A stretch of 64,000 nucleotides of DNA, from NCBI GenBank assembly GCA_963823675.1, contig CAWGMT010000012.1, positions 1,240,001-1,304,000 of the forward strand, read 5' to 3'. Under the pieces are notes generated by a model, which ran no database searches, was not told the origin of the DNA, and saw only the letters and a list, made by a program, of their open reading frames with translations. This document shows positions 1 through 8,305 of the stretch, in pieces (position 1 is the stretch's first letter; every line of letters starts with the position of its first letter). The stretch comes from CAWGMT01 sp963823675. Lineage in GTDB: Bacteria; Planctomycetota; Planctomycetia; Isosphaerales; Isosphaeraceae. Both the position numbers and the translations under genes were made by a program.

Positions 1-245
1 CACCCGAAGCCGCCCAGGAGCAATTCGGCTTTCTCCTGGGCGCGCTCCGCAATGGAGCACCGCCCCACGGCGGCATCGCGCTGGGGCTCGACCGCCTGGT
101 CATGCTTTATTCGGGATTGACCAACATCCGCGACTGCATCGCCTTCCCCAAGACGGCCAAGGGCACCGACCTCATGACCGGCGCGCCCGGCAACGTCGAG
201 CCCCGCCAACTCAACGAACTTCATATCCGTATTGGCAAGCCCTGA
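1..245 (+). CDS. aspS: Aspartyl-tRNA synthetase, C-terminal fragment
   Basis: This is the 3' end of a gene that begins left of the window. Reading from base 3 gives about 80 residues ending in TGA at 243-245. The stretch GAPPHGGIALGLDRLVML is class II aminoacyl-tRNA synthetase motif 3, with the ATP-binding Arg. It is followed by the IRDCIAFPK segment typical of bacterial AspRS. The enzyme charges tRNA-Asp (or tRNA-Asp and tRNA-Asn) in the cytoplasm. The C-terminal tail GNVEPRQLNELHIRI is also AspRS-like. The fragment cannot show whether this is the discriminating or non-discriminating type, because the anticodon-binding domain lies outside the window. Confidence 0.93.
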   Translation, partial: PEAAQEQFGFLLGALRNGAPPHGGIALGLDRLVMLYSGLTNIRDCIAFPKTAKGTDLMTGAPGNVEPRQLNELHIRIGKP

Positions 246-457
246 TGATTCTGCTACCCTAAACTGGGTTAGCCACTAGGTTTGAGGTGATTGTTGTTTT
301 TTCGTTCAATTTTTTCAGAATTTTCTGGAAAAACAGACACCGGTGGGCGAAGATAACAATGAGAAGGTTTCGTGGGTAGCCTGCGGGCAGAAGTCAAATC
401 AAACCCTCGATCTTCCGCTCAGTCGGCATTCCGCGCAACCAGTGGGGAGTGTTGCCG

Positions 458-1273
458 ATGAAGATCCATGGCAGAAGTGCCATCGTGACGGGTGCCGGCA
501 ATGGCATCGGGCTTGCTGTTGCGACTGAGCTCGCCGAACGAGGCATAGGCGCAGTGGGGTTGGTTGACCGCAATGAGAGCGTGATCCGAGCGGCCCGGAT
601 GATCAATGATCGGATGGACGCGCCCATTGCGGAGGCGTTGATTGGCGACGTAACCGATGAGAGCTTTCGTCGGAAGGCGTTCGACCTGATGTGCTCGAAA
701 CACGGAACGCCGCGTGTGTGCGTGCCGGCGGCCGGGATCACGCGAGATCGGCTGGCGATCAAGGTCGACAAGGAAACGGGCAAGGCGGACATTTATCCGA
801 TCGCCGACTTTCGCCTGGTGTGCGAGGTCAACCTGATCGCACCCGTCTACTGGGCGATGGAGATGGTGGCGCGGATCGCCGAAGAACGGAAAGCAATGGG
901 GCGCGGCCGATGGGAAGCGGATGAAGGGATCCAGGGCACGGTGATCTTCATCGGGTCGATCTCGCGGCAGGGCATCCCGGGCCAGATCTCCTACTCGGCC
1001 AGCAAGGCCGCGCTCGAAGGCGTGGCCGCGACCCTGAGCAAGGAGGCGATGTACCACGGCGTTCGGTGCGCGGTAATCCACCCAGGATTTACCGATACCC
1101 AGATGGTGCAGTCACTTGGGAAAGAATACATCGAGACGAACATCCTGCCCTATACTCAGTTGAAGCGTTTGATCGAACCGGCTGAGATCGCCGACGCGAT
1201 CTACTTCATGATCTGCAACTCGGCCTTGAGCGGCGAACTCTGGGCCGACGCCGGCTGGCATCCCAGAGCATAG
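458..1273 (+). CDS. SDR-family NAD(P)-dependent oxidoreductase
   Basis: A 271-residue classical short-chain dehydrogenase. It has the nucleotide-binding TGAGNGIG motif near residue 12, a conserved Asn (CEVNLIAP), the catalytic Ser in FIGSISRQG and the YSASK catalytic pair. A GGGGAG ribosome site at 444-449 lies 8 nt before ATG 458, so this start is preferred over the in-frame GTG at 449. The Rossmann motif usually followed by NNAG is here PAAGIT, a mild variant. The substrate cannot be deduced. The gene stands alone behind aspS, with a strong stem-loop 28 bp after its stop. Confidence 0.88.
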   Translation: MKIHGRSAIVTGAGNGIGLAVATELAERGIGAVGLVDRNESVIRAARMINDRMDAPIAEALIGDVTDESFRRKAFDLMCSKHGTPRVCVPAAGITRDRLAIKVDKETGKADIYPIADFRLVCEVNLIAPVYWAMEMVARIAEERKAMGRGRWEADEGIQGTVIFIGSISRQGIPGQISYSASKAALEGVAATLSKEAMYHGVRCAVIHPGFTDTQMVQSLGKEYIETNILPYTQLKRLIEPAEIADAIYFMICNSALSGELWADAGWHPRA

Positions 1274-1300
1274 GCCGGGCCTTGGCTACCAGGTCAACAC

Positions 1301-1343
1301 ATGCGGGCGGGTGCTCCGGGTCGGAGCGAGCGCCCGCATTTCA
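1301..1343 (+). terminator. GC-rich stem-loop after the SDR gene
   Basis: ATGCGGGCG (1301-1309) pairs perfectly with CGCCCGCAT (1331-1339), and an inner GCTCC/GGAGC stem lies between them. Only a TTT run follows, so it is a weak intrinsic terminator at best. Its position just after the SDR stop codon supports a 3'-end role. Confidence 0.5.
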
Positions 1344-1800
1344 TCATGCCATCCGGGTTGAATTCCTGCGGCCCCTCAGACCACCCGAACTTGCGGCTTC
1401 CTGGGGGGCCATATCCGTTTCCCAGTGTTGCAGCCTGAGCTGGATTTCCGCGGCCCTTCAGGCTCCTCGGCTTCGGAGTGCTCGCCCTTGGCCACTTGCA
1501 ATTGAGCACGAAGCCAGTAGAATAATCAAACCGCGAAAGCGGCAAGCACGTCAATACGACCGAACTCTCGGGATTAGACGGCTTTTCAGGCCAGAATCGG
1601 CTGGAGAAGTTTCTTCTCTAACCGATCTTGAAGGAATCGTGAAGCGTCGGGCTCCAGGCCAGTCCGAACCTGACCGTTGTGTTGCTGCGGGTCAATTCTC
1701 CCGGTCATCCGGGCCATCGAGCATCTGGAAGTGTCCTCACGCGCTCCAGGCTTGATCGGCGCGTTGACAACCGCCGCTTCTGCAGGGGAGGCCAGCGTTC
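1344..1800. other. Intergenic, no gene recognised
   Basis: About 460 bp with open frames on both strands, but none has a recognisable domain, a ribosome site or a plausible composition. The last 30 bases contain GGGGAGG, the ribosome site of the following antitoxin gene. Confidence 0.5.
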
Positions 1801-2097
1801 ATGGCGGAGAAGAACTCAGACTCTCCCGTTCGAATCATCGGGAGTCGCGAGTTGCACCAGAATCTTCCCGGAATCCTCCGAGAGCTCGAGAACGACGATG
1901 TACGCTATGTCCTCACCGTGCACGGGCGTCCGCGGGCCGTCTTGATTGGCGCAGCGCCTTACTTGAATATGATCATGGACGGTAGGCGGACGAGTGAAGC
2001 ACTGGTCGGCCTCCAGTTAACGGCTCTGCTCGGCGAATCTCTCGATGCCGTTCCGCTCGCCGATCTCGAGAAGGCGCTCGACCAACGGGTCGAGTGA
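1801..2097 (+). CDS. Phd/YefM-type antitoxin, apparently orphan
   Basis: A 98-residue protein with the Phd/YefM N-terminal fold: a SRELHQNLPGILRELE start, then VLTVHGRPRAVLIG, which matches the beta-hairpin of this family. Such proteins bind DNA as dimers to repress their operon and neutralise a RelE/ParE or Fic/Doc toxin through the C-terminal helix. A GGGGAGG site lies about 9 nt before the ATG. No toxin follows: the next 300 bp have no credible ORF. It is therefore an orphan, a solitary regulator, or a remnant of a pair that lost its toxin. Confidence 0.8.
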   Translation: MAEKNSDSPVRIIGSRELHQNLPGILRELENDDVRYVLTVHGRPRAVLIGAAPYLNMIMDGRRTSEALVGLQLTALLGESLDAVPLADLEKALDQRVE

Positions 2098-2404
2098 CCG
2101 TAGTGCCGGGCGGTTGACCCGCCGGCGAGGCGTGGCGCGGCGCAGCCATAGACTCGGTCCCTCTCCTGGCGGAGAGGGCTGGGGTCAAGGGCAATACCGT
2201 TGAATTAGCGATAAGTTGGGGATAGCCAACGAGTCTCCGGCCGCATACTCGGCACATACCCGGCAAATTTTGGCACCCGCGAAAGCGTGCCCACTATGCC
2301 CAGTATGCCAAGTATGGGGGAGGAAACAGCGACGCTGGGAAGGAACGGGTGCACTTCGTTCCGACGGCAGCCGGATACGAACGGTGGCTCCCTACCTGGA
2401 TAAT
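2098..2404. other. Intergenic with a degenerate interspersed repeat
   Basis: No gene is seen. At about 2157-2195 the palindromic stretch CCCTCTCCTGGCGGAGAGGG sits beside CTGGGGTCAAGGGC. It resembles the short CCTCTCC/GGAGAGG dispersed repeats common in high-GC genomes. This gap replaces the expected toxin of the preceding antitoxin. Confidence 0.4.
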
Positions 2405-3106
2405 TCATTCCGCGGCTTCGGCGGCCGCCTCGGCTTCGGCGATAATGCGCCGATGGCCGCCCGGGGTCAGTCGCGCTCGAACAATCTCGAAGACGGCCGG
2501 AAGCACCGAAATCACCACGATCGCTAAAATCACGAGCTTGAAGTTGCGCTGAATGATCTCGTTGCTGCCGAACCACCAGCCCGAGAGCAGAAACAGCAGG
2601 ATCCAGACGGCCCCGCCCGTGACGTTATAGATCGCGAATCGCGAATAGGTCATCCTGCCAATCCCGGCCACGAATGGTGCAAAGGTCCGCACGATCGGAA
2701 TGAAGCGGGCCAGGATGATCGTGACGCCGCCGTAGTCTTCATAAAACTGATGCGCTCGCGCCAGGTGTTTCTGGTTCAAGAGCCACGAATCCTGGCGTGA
2801 GAAAACGCGCGGGCCCACGTAACGGCCGATGGCATAATTGATGGCGTCTCCCAGTACCGCGGCAATGACCAGAAGCGCCGCAACCAGCCCCAGCCGGATC
2901 GGTGAATCGGGATGCGCAGCCACCGCGCCCACCGCGAAAAGCAGCGAGTCGCCGGGGAGGAACGGTGTGACGACGAGCCCGGTCTCCGCGAAGATGACGG
3001 CAAACAGAACCACGTAGAGCCAGGGCCCGAGGGCGTTTGCATAGGAATTGATGGTTGCCGCATCGATGTTGATCAAGCTATGCACGAGTTCGAACAATGA
3101 ATTCAT
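2405..3106 (-). CDS. DedA-family (VTT/SNARE-associated) membrane protein
   Basis: A 233-residue integral membrane protein with DedA hallmarks: the FAETGLVVTPFLPGDSLLF re-entrant segment, GDAINYAIGRYVG, and ARFIPIVRTFAPFVAGIG carrying the family's conserved FxPxxR and G residues. DedA/VTT proteins are linked to lipid scrambling (undecaprenyl phosphate or phospholipids) and to membrane homeostasis. About five hydrophobic segments are visible, and the C-terminus ends in an Ala/Glu-rich tail. It lies 53 bp downstream of exbD in the same direction and could be co-transcribed. A run of eight Gs lies in that gap. Confidence 0.9.
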   Translation of the reverse strand: MNSLFELVHSLINIDAATINSYANALGPWLYVVLFAVIFAETGLVVTPFLPGDSLLFAVGAVAAHPDSPIRLGLVAALLVIAAVLGDAINYAIGRYVGPRVFSRQDSWLLNQKHLARAHQFYEDYGGVTIILARFIPIVRTFAPFVAGIGRMTYSRFAIYNVTGGAVWILLFLLSGWWFGSNEIIQRNFKLVILAIVVISVLPAVFEIVRARLTPGGHRRIIAEAEAAAEAAE

Positions 3107-3159
3107 CCGCTGCTCCGTCGATTTAGGGGGGGGCTGGCTGCAAATTGAATCTCGGGCCG

Positions 3160-3594
3160 TCAGCGAGTGGCCGGTGGTTCTTCGCGGGAGCGGACCGGCA
3201 GCCGGACGTTCTTGATGCCGGCCTCGTCACAGGCGGAGAGGACATCGGCCAGGTCCTGATACGAAAGCGACCGGTCGCCGCGAATCACCACGCCCTGATT
3301 GACGTATCGCGCCCGCGCGTTGCGCAGCAGCGTGATGAGTTGGTCAAGGTCATAGTTAGCGTCCGCGACCGTGACCAAGCCTCGCTTGACGATGGTAAGC
3401 ACCAGATCGTCCGGGGCGGCGGTGGCGGGCGCCGCCTCGGAGACTTCGGGAACGTTGACCGCGAACTCGCTGTCGTCCCAATCATACAGCCGGGTCGCGG
3501 CCATGAAGAAGACCAGGAGGCAGAGAATGACGTTGACCATCGGGGTCATGTTGACGACGGGCAACTCGTCTGCCTGGCCGCGGCTCGAAAGCAT
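3160..3594 (-). CDS. ExbD/TolR-family biopolymer transport protein
   Basis: 144 residues. The N-terminus has the ExbD pattern: a short cytoplasmic lead (ELPVVNMTPMVNVILCLLVFF), one transmembrane helix, and then a periplasmic domain with VVIRGDRSLSYQDLADVL, which matches the ExbD/TolR fold. The normally conserved proton-relay Asp in the TM helix (TPxIDVxxxLL) is replaced: the sequence here is TPMVNVILCLLVFF, with Asn in place of Asp. ExbD works with the ExbB/TolQ channel to transduce proton-motive force. The partner gene is 37 bp upstream and is frameshifted. The Asp-to-Asn change suggests altered or lost proton coupling. Confidence 0.88.
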   Translation of the reverse strand: MLSSRGQADELPVVNMTPMVNVILCLLVFFMAATRLYDWDDSEFAVNVPEVSEAAPATAAPDDLVLTIVKRGLVTVADANYDLDQLITLLRNARARYVNQGVVIRGDRSLSYQDLADVLSACDEAGIKNVRLPVRSREEPPATR

Positions 3595-3631
3595 CAGGGC
3601 GCTTCTCTTTTCGATGAAAGTTGAAATCCGG

Positions 3632-4553
3632 TCAAACCGCGCGCGATTCCTGACGAAGCGCCTCGGCCGCCGAAAGCGGGATGTGCCGGCGGTCGGCGGG
3701 TGCGAGCCGCTGGCCCTCGCTCGAGATCAGCTCGATGACCTGTCGCGCCCGTTCGTCGAGCTCGCGCACCAGGACGTCGACGCGGTTGAGGAAATAGTAA
3801 TAGAATGCGACCGACACAATGGCGACTGCCAGGCCGAAAGCCGTGGCGACCAGCGCCAGGCTGATGCCATGCGCGAGCGCCTCGCCGCGCGCGGGGCCGA
3901 CGCGCCCACCCAGGGCGTCGAACGACTGGATGATCCCGACGACCGTCCCCAGAAGCCCGAGCAGCGGGCCCAGGGTTGAACATCGCGCTGAGCGCCCTGA
4001 GATTGCGCTTGAGCTCCACGACTTCGCCCGCAGCGTCATACGCCAGGGTCTGCCGGATGGTCGCGCCGGGCTGCCCCCAGGCGTTGACCACCAGGGAAAA
4101 AATCCGAGCCGCCGGGCTCTCGTGGGCCTTGCACAGCTCGATCGCACGCTCGCGGTCGAGCTTGCCGGCGGCAAGGCGCTCGAGGAAGCGATCGACGAAT
4201 TCACGCGGAATCACCCGGTCGCGCCGCAGCGCGAGGAATCGCTCCAGGACGTAGCCCAGCGTGATCACCGAGCATACGGCCAGTGGCCAGAGCATGGGAT
4301 TGGCCTGAACCAGGAGCCGGACCACGGCCGAGCGATCCACGCCCGGTCTGCGGGCTGTCTCTGCCCCGTCCGCGGATTTCGTGGTGCGCGGTCGCGGGGC
4401 CTTGGGCAATTCCGAGCCGTCGTCGAGGGCTCGATCGCCGGCGTCAGTCCGCGCTGCCGTCTGGGCAAAGGCCGCGGCGGGGCCCAACAGCGCGATCCAA
4501 CCGCCAAGGAATCCGACCAACATGACCACGATGCACATTCTGCCGGAAATCAT
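3632..4553 (-). pseudogene. TolQ/ExbB/MotA-family proton channel, frameshifted
   Basis: The gene starts at ATG 4553, with GGAGG 7 nt upstream and a signal-like N-terminus (MISGRMCIVVMLVGFLGGW). The first frame runs through TM helix ANPMLWPLAVCSVITLGYVL to ELKRNLRALSAMFN. The characteristic channel segment GPLLGLLGTVVGIIQSFDAL and the following TM LALVATAFGLAVAIVSVAFYY are in a different frame. Deleting one G from the GGG at 3973-3975 restores FNLGPLLGLLGTV exactly, so this is a one-base insertion. Total length would be about 306 residues, normal for the family. It may be a sequencing error. It lies directly upstream of exbD. Confidence 0.82.
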
Positions 4554-4655
4554 CGGGCGTCCTCCAGGTGACCAGGTGCTGCATCTTAGCTCATGCCCGG
4601 TTTTTTTCCCAGTGATTCCTTCAGGATCGGGACGCAAGTGATTTCCCGTTATTGT

Positions 4656-4700
4656 CGTCTTTCGCTCCGCGCAAGAACGTCCTTTCGCGGAGCGAAGGGC
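4656..4700. repeat. Palindromic CTTTCGCTCCGCG element, inverted pair
   Basis: Two oppositely oriented copies of a short palindrome (CTTTCGCTCCGCG at about 4659-4671 and CGCGGAGCGAAG at about 4686-4697) form a hairpin in the gap between tolQ and ilvC. A third copy lies inside the STAND/WD40 gene at about 38574-38597, where it is translated. See findings. Confidence 0.7.
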
Positions 4701-4743
4701 CACATTTTGCTTTCGCAGCGCGGCTCGCGTGCGCTTTGGTGGC

Positions 4744-5748
4744 TCAGACGATCTTGGCGTTGATCCACGGCATCAAGCTGCGGAGCCGCTTGCCGACCTG
4801 TTCCACGGGATGCTCCCGCTCGATGCGCTTGATCGCGCTGAAGACCGGCCGATTGGCCCGGTTTTCGAGGATCCATTCGCGGGCGAACTGGCCGGAGCGA
4901 ATCTCTCCGAGGATCTTCTTCATCTCGGCGCGGGTCTCTTCGTTGACGATTCGCGGGCCGCGGGTGTAGTCGCCGTATTCGGCCGTGTTCGAGATGCTGT
5001 ACCGCATGTAGTTGAGGCCGCCCTGATACATCAGATCGACAATCAATTTCAGCTCGTGCAGACACTCGAAATACGCGCTTTCGGGCTGATAGCCGGCTTC
5101 GATCAGGGTCTCGAAGGCCATCTTCACGAGCGCGCTGATGCCGCCGCAAAGGACCACCTGCTCGCCGAAGAGGTCAGTCTCGGTTTCCTCGGCAAACGTT
5201 GTCTGGAGCACGCCGGCGCGAGTCCCGCCGATGCCCTTGGCATAAGCCAGGGCGAGACCCTTGCCAGCCGGTGAACAGCTTTCGGTGGTGGCGATCAGGC
5301 AAGGTACGCCGCCCCCCTTGGCAAACTCGCTCCGCACGAGGTGCCCCGGTCCCTTGGGCGCGACCAGGGCACAGTCGACGCCGTCCGGCGGCACGACCTG
5401 GCCGAAATGAATGTTGAATCCGTGCGAGCACAGGAGCAGGTCGCCGGGCCGCAGGTGCGGCTTGATGTCGTGCGCGTAAATGTCGGCCTGTACCTCGTCG
5501 GGCAGCAGGATGTTGATCAGATCGCCGGCCTGGGCGGCTAGAGCGGCCGAGACCGGTTTGAAGCCATCGCGAATGGCGGCTTCATAGTTGGCGGAGCCAG
5601 GCCGCTGGCCGAGCACGACCTCGCAGCCCGAGTCGCGCAGGTTCTGGGCCTGAGCGTGTCCCTGGCTGCCGTAGCCGATGATGGCGATCGTCTTGCCCTT
5701 GAGCAACGCGAGGTCGGCGTCTTGATCGTAATACAGTTTGGCAGGCAT
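4744..5748 (-). CDS. ilvC: Ketol-acid reductoisomerase (NADP+)
   Basis: A 334-residue class I KARI, which catalyses the isomeroreduction of acetolactate or acetohydroxybutyrate in valine, leucine and isoleucine synthesis. The Rossmann motif IIGYGSQGHAQAQNLRDSG lies near residue 22. KGPGHLVRSEF and the Mg-binding region (ETETDLFGEQVVLCGG, later CLHELKLIVDLMYQGG) are all intact. It follows ilvN by 17 bp on the same strand, the usual ilvN-ilvC arrangement. No large subunit (ilvB) is in the window. It ends with LRSLMPWINAKIV, typical for short KARIs. Confidence 0.97.
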   Translation of the reverse strand: MPAKLYYDQDADLALLKGKTIAIIGYGSQGHAQAQNLRDSGCEVVLGQRPGSANYEAAIRDGFKPVSAALAAQAGDLINILLPDEVQADIYAHDIKPHLRPGDLLLCSHGFNIHFGQVVPPDGVDCALVAPKGPGHLVRSEFAKGGGVPCLIATTESCSPAGKGLALAYAKGIGGTRAGVLQTTFAEETETDLFGEQVVLCGGISALVKMAFETLIEAGYQPESAYFECLHELKLIVDLMYQGGLNYMRYSISNTAEYGDYTRGPRIVNEETRAEMKKILGEIRSGQFAREWILENRANRPVFSAIKRIEREHPVEQVGKRLRSLMPWINAKIV

Positions 5749-5765
5749 TGGTTAATCCTCTTGAT

Positions 5766-6398
5766 CTAAAGCTCGGAATGTCCCTGTACCTTCGGCTCGG
5801 CCTGGTCGGCTGGAGGCACGGCTCCCGCCTCGGCGTCGGCCTCGTCTCCCTCCGGCCGGTCGCCCCGGACCAGCGCGATTCGTCCGGTCCGGGCCAGCTC
5901 GAGGATTTCGTAGGAGCGGACCTGGTCGATGAAAGCCTCGATCTTACGTTCCTGGCCGGAAATCTCGATCATGAGCTGGTCGGGGCTGACGTCCACGATC
6001 CGCCCGCGGAAGATCTGAACCAGCGCAATGATCTCGGGCCGAAGCGCGCGGGGGGCACTGATCTTGATCAGCATCAAGTCACGCTCGACGTAGTCCTCGC
6101 GCGAGATGTCAAGCACCTTGACGACCGTGACGATCTTCTCGAGCTGCTTCCGCACCTGCTCGAGGTGCCGGTCGTCTCCCCAGACCGCCACGGTGATGCG
6201 CGAAAGCTGCGGGTCCTCGGTTTCACCAACCGCCAGGCTCTCGATGTTGAAGCCGCGCGACGCGAACATCCCCGACACATGCGCCAGGACGCCCGGTTGA
6301 TTCTGCACCAGGGCCGAGAGCAGGTGACGCCTCGGTCCCGAACCGCGCGCCGCCGGCGGGTTGCCCGGCGGGTTTGTGCTCAAGCTCGAATCGGACAT
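5766..6398 (-). CDS. ilvN: Acetolactate synthase small (regulatory) subunit
   Basis: A 210-residue ACT-domain protein. HLLSALVQNQPGVLAHVSGMFASRGFNIESLAVG is split across residues 25-60 and is the IlvN/IlvH ACT signature. It is followed by DVSPDQLMIEISGQERKIEAFI in the C-terminal half. The subunit confers valine feedback control and raises the activity of the IlvB catalytic subunit. Start ATG 6398 is chosen because GGAG sits 5-8 nt upstream; longer in-frame extensions run into a repeat region and are not family-like. An acidic linker of about 25 residues extends the C-terminus. It is co-oriented with ilvC, 17 bp apart. Confidence 0.94.
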   Translation of the reverse strand: MSDSSLSTNPPGNPPAARGSGPRRHLLSALVQNQPGVLAHVSGMFASRGFNIESLAVGETEDPQLSRITVAVWGDDRHLEQVRKQLEKIVTVVKVLDISREDYVERDLMLIKISAPRALRPEIIALVQIFRGRIVDVSPDQLMIEISGQERKIEAFIDQVRSYEILELARTGRIALVRGDRPEGDEADAEAGAVPPADQAEPKVQGHSEL

Positions 6399-6546
6399 CG
6401 CTCCATCCTGGACCTTTTGATCCAGCCTGCACGCCACCGGTCCTGTTTCCGCGGGTTTCGCACTGACTTTCTCATGGGCTTTCGTGATTCGGGGAGGGCG
6501 AAGCTCCGGTCGAGCCGCCTGGGTGACGGGCACCCGAAGGGTCGCG

Positions 6547-6655
6547 CCAGGAGGCTCGCCCTCCCGGAATCGTGCAAGGTGAATTAGACCACCTCGGAGA
6601 TTAGCTTGCCAGGAGGCTCGCCCTCCCGGAAATGGTGCAAGGTGAATTAGACCAC
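6547..6655. repeat. Tandem 46-bp repeat upstream of ilvN
   Basis: The segment 6547-6592 (CCAGGAGGCTCGCCCTCCCG..., ending GGTGAATTAGACCAC) is repeated with a few changes at 6609-6655. A diverged relative of its core lies at about 6490-6515. Each unit holds a GAGGCTCGCCCTC near-palindrome. It sits between ilvN and the DUF4340 gene, in no coding frame that looks real. Confidence 0.75.
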
Positions 6656-6704
6656 GCGAGTGCGCCAAGGTCGTCGTCTCGGCTCGCAGCGCGTGCCCAT
6701 TCGA

Positions 6705-8289
6705 TCAATGCCCCGCCGGCGGTAAAGAGCCGGGATTGAAAATGGGGTTATTCCCCGGTCCCGCGTCCGATGGCGAGCCGGGAGCCCCCGGAGGCTTCTT
6801 GGGCTGGGTCAGGGCGGCCCGGTCCAGGTTGATCGAGCGGAAGCTGTCCCCGGGCGTGACGTAGTACCAGGGACCGAACCGGTCGGCCAGTTCCGCCACT
6901 TTCTTCTTGCCGTCGGCGAGCTTCTTCTCGTAATCCGCCTTTTCGCGGTCGGCTTTTTCCTTGGCTTCCTTCTCCTCGGCCTGATGCTTGGGATCATTGG
7001 GGTCGGGCGCAAACGGCTTATCGGGTATATTCAGCAGCCCCGTGGGCGTGGAAGAAGGCTTCTTCTCCTGCATCGACTCGGGCTTGGCAATCAAGGTGGG
7101 GTCGAAGGCGACGGTCACCAAGAGATAGCGGTTTTCCTGGGTGGAATTGTCCTTCTTCGGTGCTTCCTTCTTGGCGTCCTTGCTCTTCGGCGCCTCTTTC
7201 TTCTCGGCGTCGTCGGGCTGGCCAGCCGTCAGCTCGTCGCCCGAGCCGAACACGGGCCCGCCGTAGCGGAGCGTGTAGACGACTCCTTCGTCAGTCGAGA
7301 CGATGACATCGCCCTGGTCGGAATAGAGACCCTTTTGCGTCAGGAAAAAGCCCTTGCTCTGGAGCGACAGCATGACTACGGGCGTGAGCTTCAAGCCTTT
7401 CTGGTTGGGGTCCTTGAGCCCCGCCGGCTTGGGCCGGATGCCCGCGATCTTGAGGTCGCCGAGCGCGTCGGTCAATGTCCGCAGCCGGTCCTCGACCAGC
7501 TCCTGACCAGCGGGCAGGCCGGCCATCGTCCAGGGACCGGTCGAATCCTTGCGCTCGATCGTCGAACAGCTCGCCGCGCTCGACTTGCAGAATGGGCCGC
7601 CCGACTTCATCGCGTCCTTCCTGGATCTTGTAGTTGTCGAAGACAATCTTGCGGATGTGGCTGGATTCGACCTTGAGCAGGTTGGTCTCGATCCAATCGG
7701 CGAACCGGGTCGTGAGGTCGGCCTTGACGTTGACGCCGTAGATGCGTTTCTGGCCCGGGACGCGCACGTAGCGCTGGGCGGCCCCCCCCTCCTTACGCTC
7801 GCTTCCTCGGATCTCGTTGCCAATGATCAGGTCGGCGAGCACTTTTTCCGAGGCGTCGCGGAGCGTGACCCGCTTGCCCCGGCCCTGGAGGGTGGAGACC
7901 TTGCTGTCGAGCGGATCGATGACGCCCATGGCTTCCTGGTCCTCGCTGGCGTCGGAGCGGATGGTGTCCCTGGCCAGGTCCACGACGGCGGCGGCCGTCT
8001 TGGAGAGGCGGTCCTTGGCGTCGGCCGGATAATCGTAGTGGGACGGAATCACCCACTTCTTATCCTTGAACATCACCCGGAACCGGCTTGCGGTGGCCGT
8101 CGACGGATCGAAGCTCACCACTTCCAGATCGGTGCAGGCCAGCGGGTCTTTGAAGTCGGCGAAGAAGGGCTGACCCTGGTCATTGAAGGTCGCGCTTACG
8201 TTCCTGCGGTCACGCGTGCTCACGAAGGCCGCGCCGGTGAGCAAGATCGCGACCGCGACGAAGGTCAAGGTCTTCCAGAGCTCTTTCAT
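6705..8289 (-). pseudogene. DUF4340-domain protein of a Gld-type ABC operon, frameshifted
   Basis: Starts at ATG 8289 (GAGG just upstream), 16 bp after the fused permease. The N-terminus has one membrane anchor (LWKTLTFVAVAILLTGAAFV), then DUF4340 beta-rich repeats through LLKVESSHIRKIVFDNYKI and VERGELFD. The frame then changes near 7560: the matching continuation IERKDSTGPWTMAGLPAG, TDALGDLKIAGIRPK and the C-terminal WYYVTPGDSFRSINLDR lie one base out of phase. About 527 residues if joined. DUF4340 proteins accompany GldG-like auxiliary transport proteins and are probably extracytoplasmic. A Lys/Glu-rich segment (about 6900-7230) is lineage-specific filler. Confidence 0.78.
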
Positions 8290-8305
8290 TGTTTGTCCTC
8301 TTTGC

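Noticed and set aside
243..310. Terminator after aspS
   Set aside because: CTACCC/GGGTTAG gives only a 4-5 bp stem, and the T-run is about 30 nt away.
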